A program made the position numbers and the translations under genes. A DNA stretch of 7,647 bases, from positions 1 through 7,647 of the forward strand of contig JAJQAR010000056.1 in NCBI GenBank assembly GCA_021203705.1. Direction: 5' to 3'. Each line of letters begins with the position of its first letter. The first letter of the stretch is position 1. This document shows positions 5,437 through 7,647 of the stretch, one piece after another. The notes beneath the pieces were generated by a model, which was not told where the DNA came from, searched no databases, and worked only from the letters and a program-made list of their open reading frames with translations. This DNA comes from Prevotella sp. GTDB taxonomy: Bacteria; Bacteroidota; Bacteroidia; Bacteroidales; Bacteroidaceae.

Positions 5437-7235
5437 ACATTAGATTTTTGTATTTGTGCCATTAGTCTTAGCCAGTTGCCGCCCCAAATCTTTTCAATGT
5501 CGCTCTCGTTGAACCTGTTGCGCAGAAGATGTAATGTGAAATTGATTGCCTCGGAAGAGTCGGCCAAGCCTCTTACCCCTCCGTCACCGTCGAAATCAGT
5601 ACCCAATCCCACGTGTTCCACGCCCATTATTGATATAGCATGGTTTAAGTGCTGTATCAGGTCGAGGATGCACGCCTCGGTGGTGTCGTCGCGGAGAAAG
5701 CCGTGGTATAGAGTTAAATGGGCTAAGCCGCCTTTTTTGGCAAGAGCTCTCAACTGGTCATCAGTAAGGTTACGGAGCACGTCACACAGAGCCTTACAGT
5801 TGCTGTGGCTGCAAACGATAGGTTGAGAGCTTATCTCCAAAGCATCGTAAAAACTTTTCTCTCCACCATGGCTGAGGTCTACCATTACACCGCAACGGTT
5901 CATCTCTTTTATCACTTGTTCACCGAACACGCTAACACCGTTATGAGTATTGTTTCCGCGGCAGCTGTCGCAAATATCATTGTCTCCGTTATGGCAGAGC
6001 GTTATATACACAATGCCACGTTGGGCGAAATGCCGCACGTTGGCGATGTCATGGTCGAGGGCAAGTCCGTTTTCTATTCCTAACAGTATAGAGCGGAGCC
6101 CTTTACGTTTGTTTTCTTTAAGTTCCTGTGGTGTGCGTACTATCCCTAAATATCGGTTGTTCGCTTTTACTATATCCTCTATCTTGTCAAAGATGAGATC
6201 CGCATATTCCTTTGGTGAGTTTACGGGGAATGCCACATTAGAGGAGAACGGCTCATCCTGCTTAGGTTGTGGCAGGTAAGCCACCATAATCACGGCATCT
6301 TGTTTACCTTCTGACATTTTGTGTAAATCCACCAAAATGCGAGGGTCACGCTGATTGAAATGTATACCTTGCGGAAAGAACATCGGTGTGTCGCAATGAG
6401 TATCTAATGTTACAATTTTGTGGTGCAGCATTTTGGCAGTGTGGAAATATTCAGCTTCTCCTACGAGCCATTTAAAGAGCGGCAGTCCACTTTCAAGCCA
6501 TTCGGGGTGCCATTGTACGCCGACAATCGCTTTGTGTTCACTGCTCTCAATAGCCTCTATCACACCATCGGGAGCTGTAGCAGTTATTTTAAATCTTTTT
6601 CCTGGATTGCGTACTGCCTGATGATGGAAGGAATTGACAGCTAAGTCCCCTATATTATATAAGGTGTAAAGGAGAGAATTCTTTTCGATGTTTATGGTAT
6701 GTGTTGGCGTGTTACGGTCAGCATCCTGACTGTGTTTTATGGGAGCAAGAAAGTTTTCTGCCGCTTCGTTTGCGGAATTTACCCGTTTTTGATGTGCCTC
6801 CTCAATATCCTGGTCAACTTCTCCGTCAAGAGCCATTGCCAATGTCTGTATACCACGGCAAATCCCCAGCATAGGTATCTGGCGGTTGTATGCGAGACGC
6901 ACGGTAAGCAGTTCCGCCTCGTCACGTGTGCTGTTAATACTATGAAGTCGGGTTGAGGGTTCCTCACCTGCCCACAGAGGATTTATGTCGCCTCCTCCTG
7001 TGAGGATCAATCCGTCAATTGTTTCGAGGGAGTTTATTATTACGTTGCTATCTGCAATGGGTGGAATGATTATAGGAGTGCCGCCAGCCTTGACTACAGA
7101 ATCATAGTACTTTTCACACAACCGTGTGTCTCCATCAACGAAATTGCCTGTAAGTCCTATCACCGGTTGGCTTTTCGCTTGTGGGAATTTTGTGTAAATA
7201 CTGTCGAGACGACTTTGTAGGTCAAAAGGTTTCAA
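5433..7235 (-). CDS. Bifunctional gamma-glutamyl hydrolase (peptidase C26) - membrane-dipeptidase-type (M19) fusion
   Basis: A 600-residue two-domain protein. Residues about 24-260 are a class I amidotransferase-like C26 domain of the PuuD/gamma-glutamyl-GABA hydrolase type: GGGD (80-83), nucleophile Cys126 in GICRG, His243 and Glu245 in QWHPE. Residues about 273-595 are an M19 dipeptidase with every expected metal ligand: His280 and Asp282 (THCDT), bridging Glu388 (GIEN), His456 (DLSH), His477 (CSHS), and Asp547 (GTDFDGDGG). Spacing is close to human renal dipeptidase. Both halves look intact, and no signal peptide is seen, so it is probably cytoplasmic. Likely roles are removal of gamma-linked Glu, then cleavage of the released dipeptide (for example glutathione or murein-derived peptides); the substrate is inferred. 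There is no ATG before codon 122. The start is TTG at 7235, or CTG at 7241, which has GGAG 8 nt upstream (7250-7253). It lies 6 nt after the regulator stop and in the same frame. Confidence 0.92.
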   Translation of the reverse strand: MKPFDLQSRLDSIYTKFPQAKSQPVIGLTGNFVDGDTRLCEKYYDSVVKAGGTPIIIPPIADSNVIINSLETIDGLILTGGGDINPLWAGEEPSTRLHSINSTRDEAELLTVRLAYNRQIPMLGICRGIQTLAMALDGEVDQDIEEAHQKRVNSANEAAENFLAPIKHSQDADRNTPTHTINIEKNSLLYTLYNIGDLAVNSFHHQAVRNPGKRFKITATAPDGVIEAIESSEHKAIVGVQWHPEWLESGLPLFKWLVGEAEYFHTAKMLHHKIVTLDTHCDTPMFFPQGIHFNQRDPRILVDLHKMSEGKQDAVIMVAYLPQPKQDEPFSSNVAFPVNSPKEYADLIFDKIEDIVKANNRYLGIVRTPQELKENKRKGLRSILLGIENGLALDHDIANVRHFAQRGIVYITLCHNGDNDICDSCRGNNTHNGVSVFGEQVIKEMNRCGVMVDLSHGGEKSFYDALEISSQPIVCSHSNCKALCDVLRNLTDDQLRALAKKGGLAHLTLYHGFLRDDTTEACILDLIQHLNHAISIMGVEHVGLGTDFDGDGGVRGLADSSEAINFTLHLLRNRFNESDIEKIWGGNWLRLMAQIQKSNV

Positions 7236-7241
7236 TGGCAG

Positions 7242-7647
7242 TTACTTTACTCCGTCTTGTGGTACAGGGATATCCCTTTTGATGCTTTGCTCCAAAGAGA
7301 TTAGTGTTTCAGTGGCGACAACCCCGGGAATGCCCTGCATCTGGTTGTTGAGCAAGTCCATCAGTTGTTCGTTGTCTTGTGCATACAGTTTTACGAGCAT
7401 GGTGTAAGGACCTGTGGTGAAATGACATTCTACAATTTCAGGAATGTGCTCCAAGCGTTCAACCACCGACTTGTACATGTTGCCTCTTTCAAGAGTGATG
7501 CCGACGTAAGTGCAAGTAGTGTAGCCGAGACTTTTGGGGTTTATATAAAAACCACTGCCAGTTATAACATTCCCATCAACGAGATGCTGAACACGTTGGT
7601 GGATAGCGGCGCGTGAGACACCGCATACCGCAGCCACTTCCTTGAAT
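7242..7647 (-). CDS. Lrp/AsnC family transcriptional regulator (5' end outside window)
   Basis: The C-terminal 134 or so residues of an Lrp/AsnC regulator; the coding frame runs to the window edge. An apparent GTG at 7637 is internal, because the upstream codons read F-K-E in frame and match the family consensus. Full-length members are about 150-160 aa, so roughly 20 residues are missing. The visible part begins in the helix-turn-helix (VAAVCGVSRAAIHQRVQHL), followed by the short wing and the RAM ligand-binding/oligomerisation domain: YTTCTYVGITLERG, then IVECHFTTGPYTMLVKLYA, then IPGVVATETLISLEQ. Such proteins form dimers or octamers and sense amino acids. It lies first in a minus-strand operon with the peptidase fusion and the glutaminyl cyclase, so it may control them and itself. 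The promoter is beyond the window. The effector is unknown. Confidence 0.92.
   Translation of the reverse strand, partial: FKEVAAVCGVSRAAIHQRVQHLVDGNVITGSGFYINPKSLGYTTCTYVGITLERGNMYKSVVERLEHIPEIVECHFTTGPYTMLVKLYAQDNEQLMDLLNNQMQGIPGVVATETLISLEQSIKRDIPVPQDGVK

Noticed and set aside
5476..6279. Several plus-strand open frames of 90-116 codons opposite the C26-M19 fusion
   Set aside because: They overlap one another and the fusion gene, show no domain or start context, and are explained as shadows of the fusion reading frame.

Overview
The window looks like a chromosomal segment of a Bacteroidales bacterium, most likely Prevotella/Segatella or a close relative. The evidence is a DUF4294 gene, a Bacteroidetes-type Lrp regulator, two TAnnTTTG-type promoter boxes, weak Shine-Dalgarno use, moderate G+C, and a secreted protein whose predicted mature N-terminus is Gln (the Bacteroidetes 'Q-rule'). 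No rRNA, tRNA, CRISPR array, insertion sequence or phage gene was seen.

Plus strand, 1-4323: a promoter at about 3-33 precedes four co-directional genes. These are a succinate/acetate-type CoA transferase (83-1588), an extended short-chain dehydrogenase of the NAD(P)-dependent epimerase type (1585-2589, 4-bp overlap), a polytopic PAP2-superfamily protein (2671-3654) and a secreted DUF4294 protein (3670-4323). The DUF4294 gene has its own TACATTTG box so close to its GTG start that the transcript could be leaderless. The dehydrogenase and PAP2 pair may act on lipids; a sphingolipid role (3-ketosphinganine reductase plus a head-group transferase or phosphatase) is a hypothesis from family resemblance.

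Minus strand, 7647-4432: a tight three-gene operon. It begins with an Lrp/AsnC regulator cut by the window edge (7242-7647). Next comes a 600-aa fusion of a C26 gamma-glutamyl hydrolase with an M19 dipeptidase (5433-7235). Last is an M28-fold lipoprotein that looks like a type II glutaminyl cyclase (4432-5436). The regulator and the fusion are 6 nt apart; the fusion and the cyclase overlap by 4 nt. The two hydrolase domains could act in series on gamma-glutamyl peptides in the cytoplasm. The cyclase would act in the periplasm, converting N-terminal Gln of exported proteins to pyroglutamate. The neighbouring convergent DUF4294 protein is itself a predicted substrate.

Two identical 32-bp copies of a period-7 repeat lie just after the stop codons of the dehydrogenase and the DUF4294 gene, in the same orientation. 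Each can fold into a hairpin whose loop is the single variant triplet. All gene-free stretches are shorter than 300 bases.
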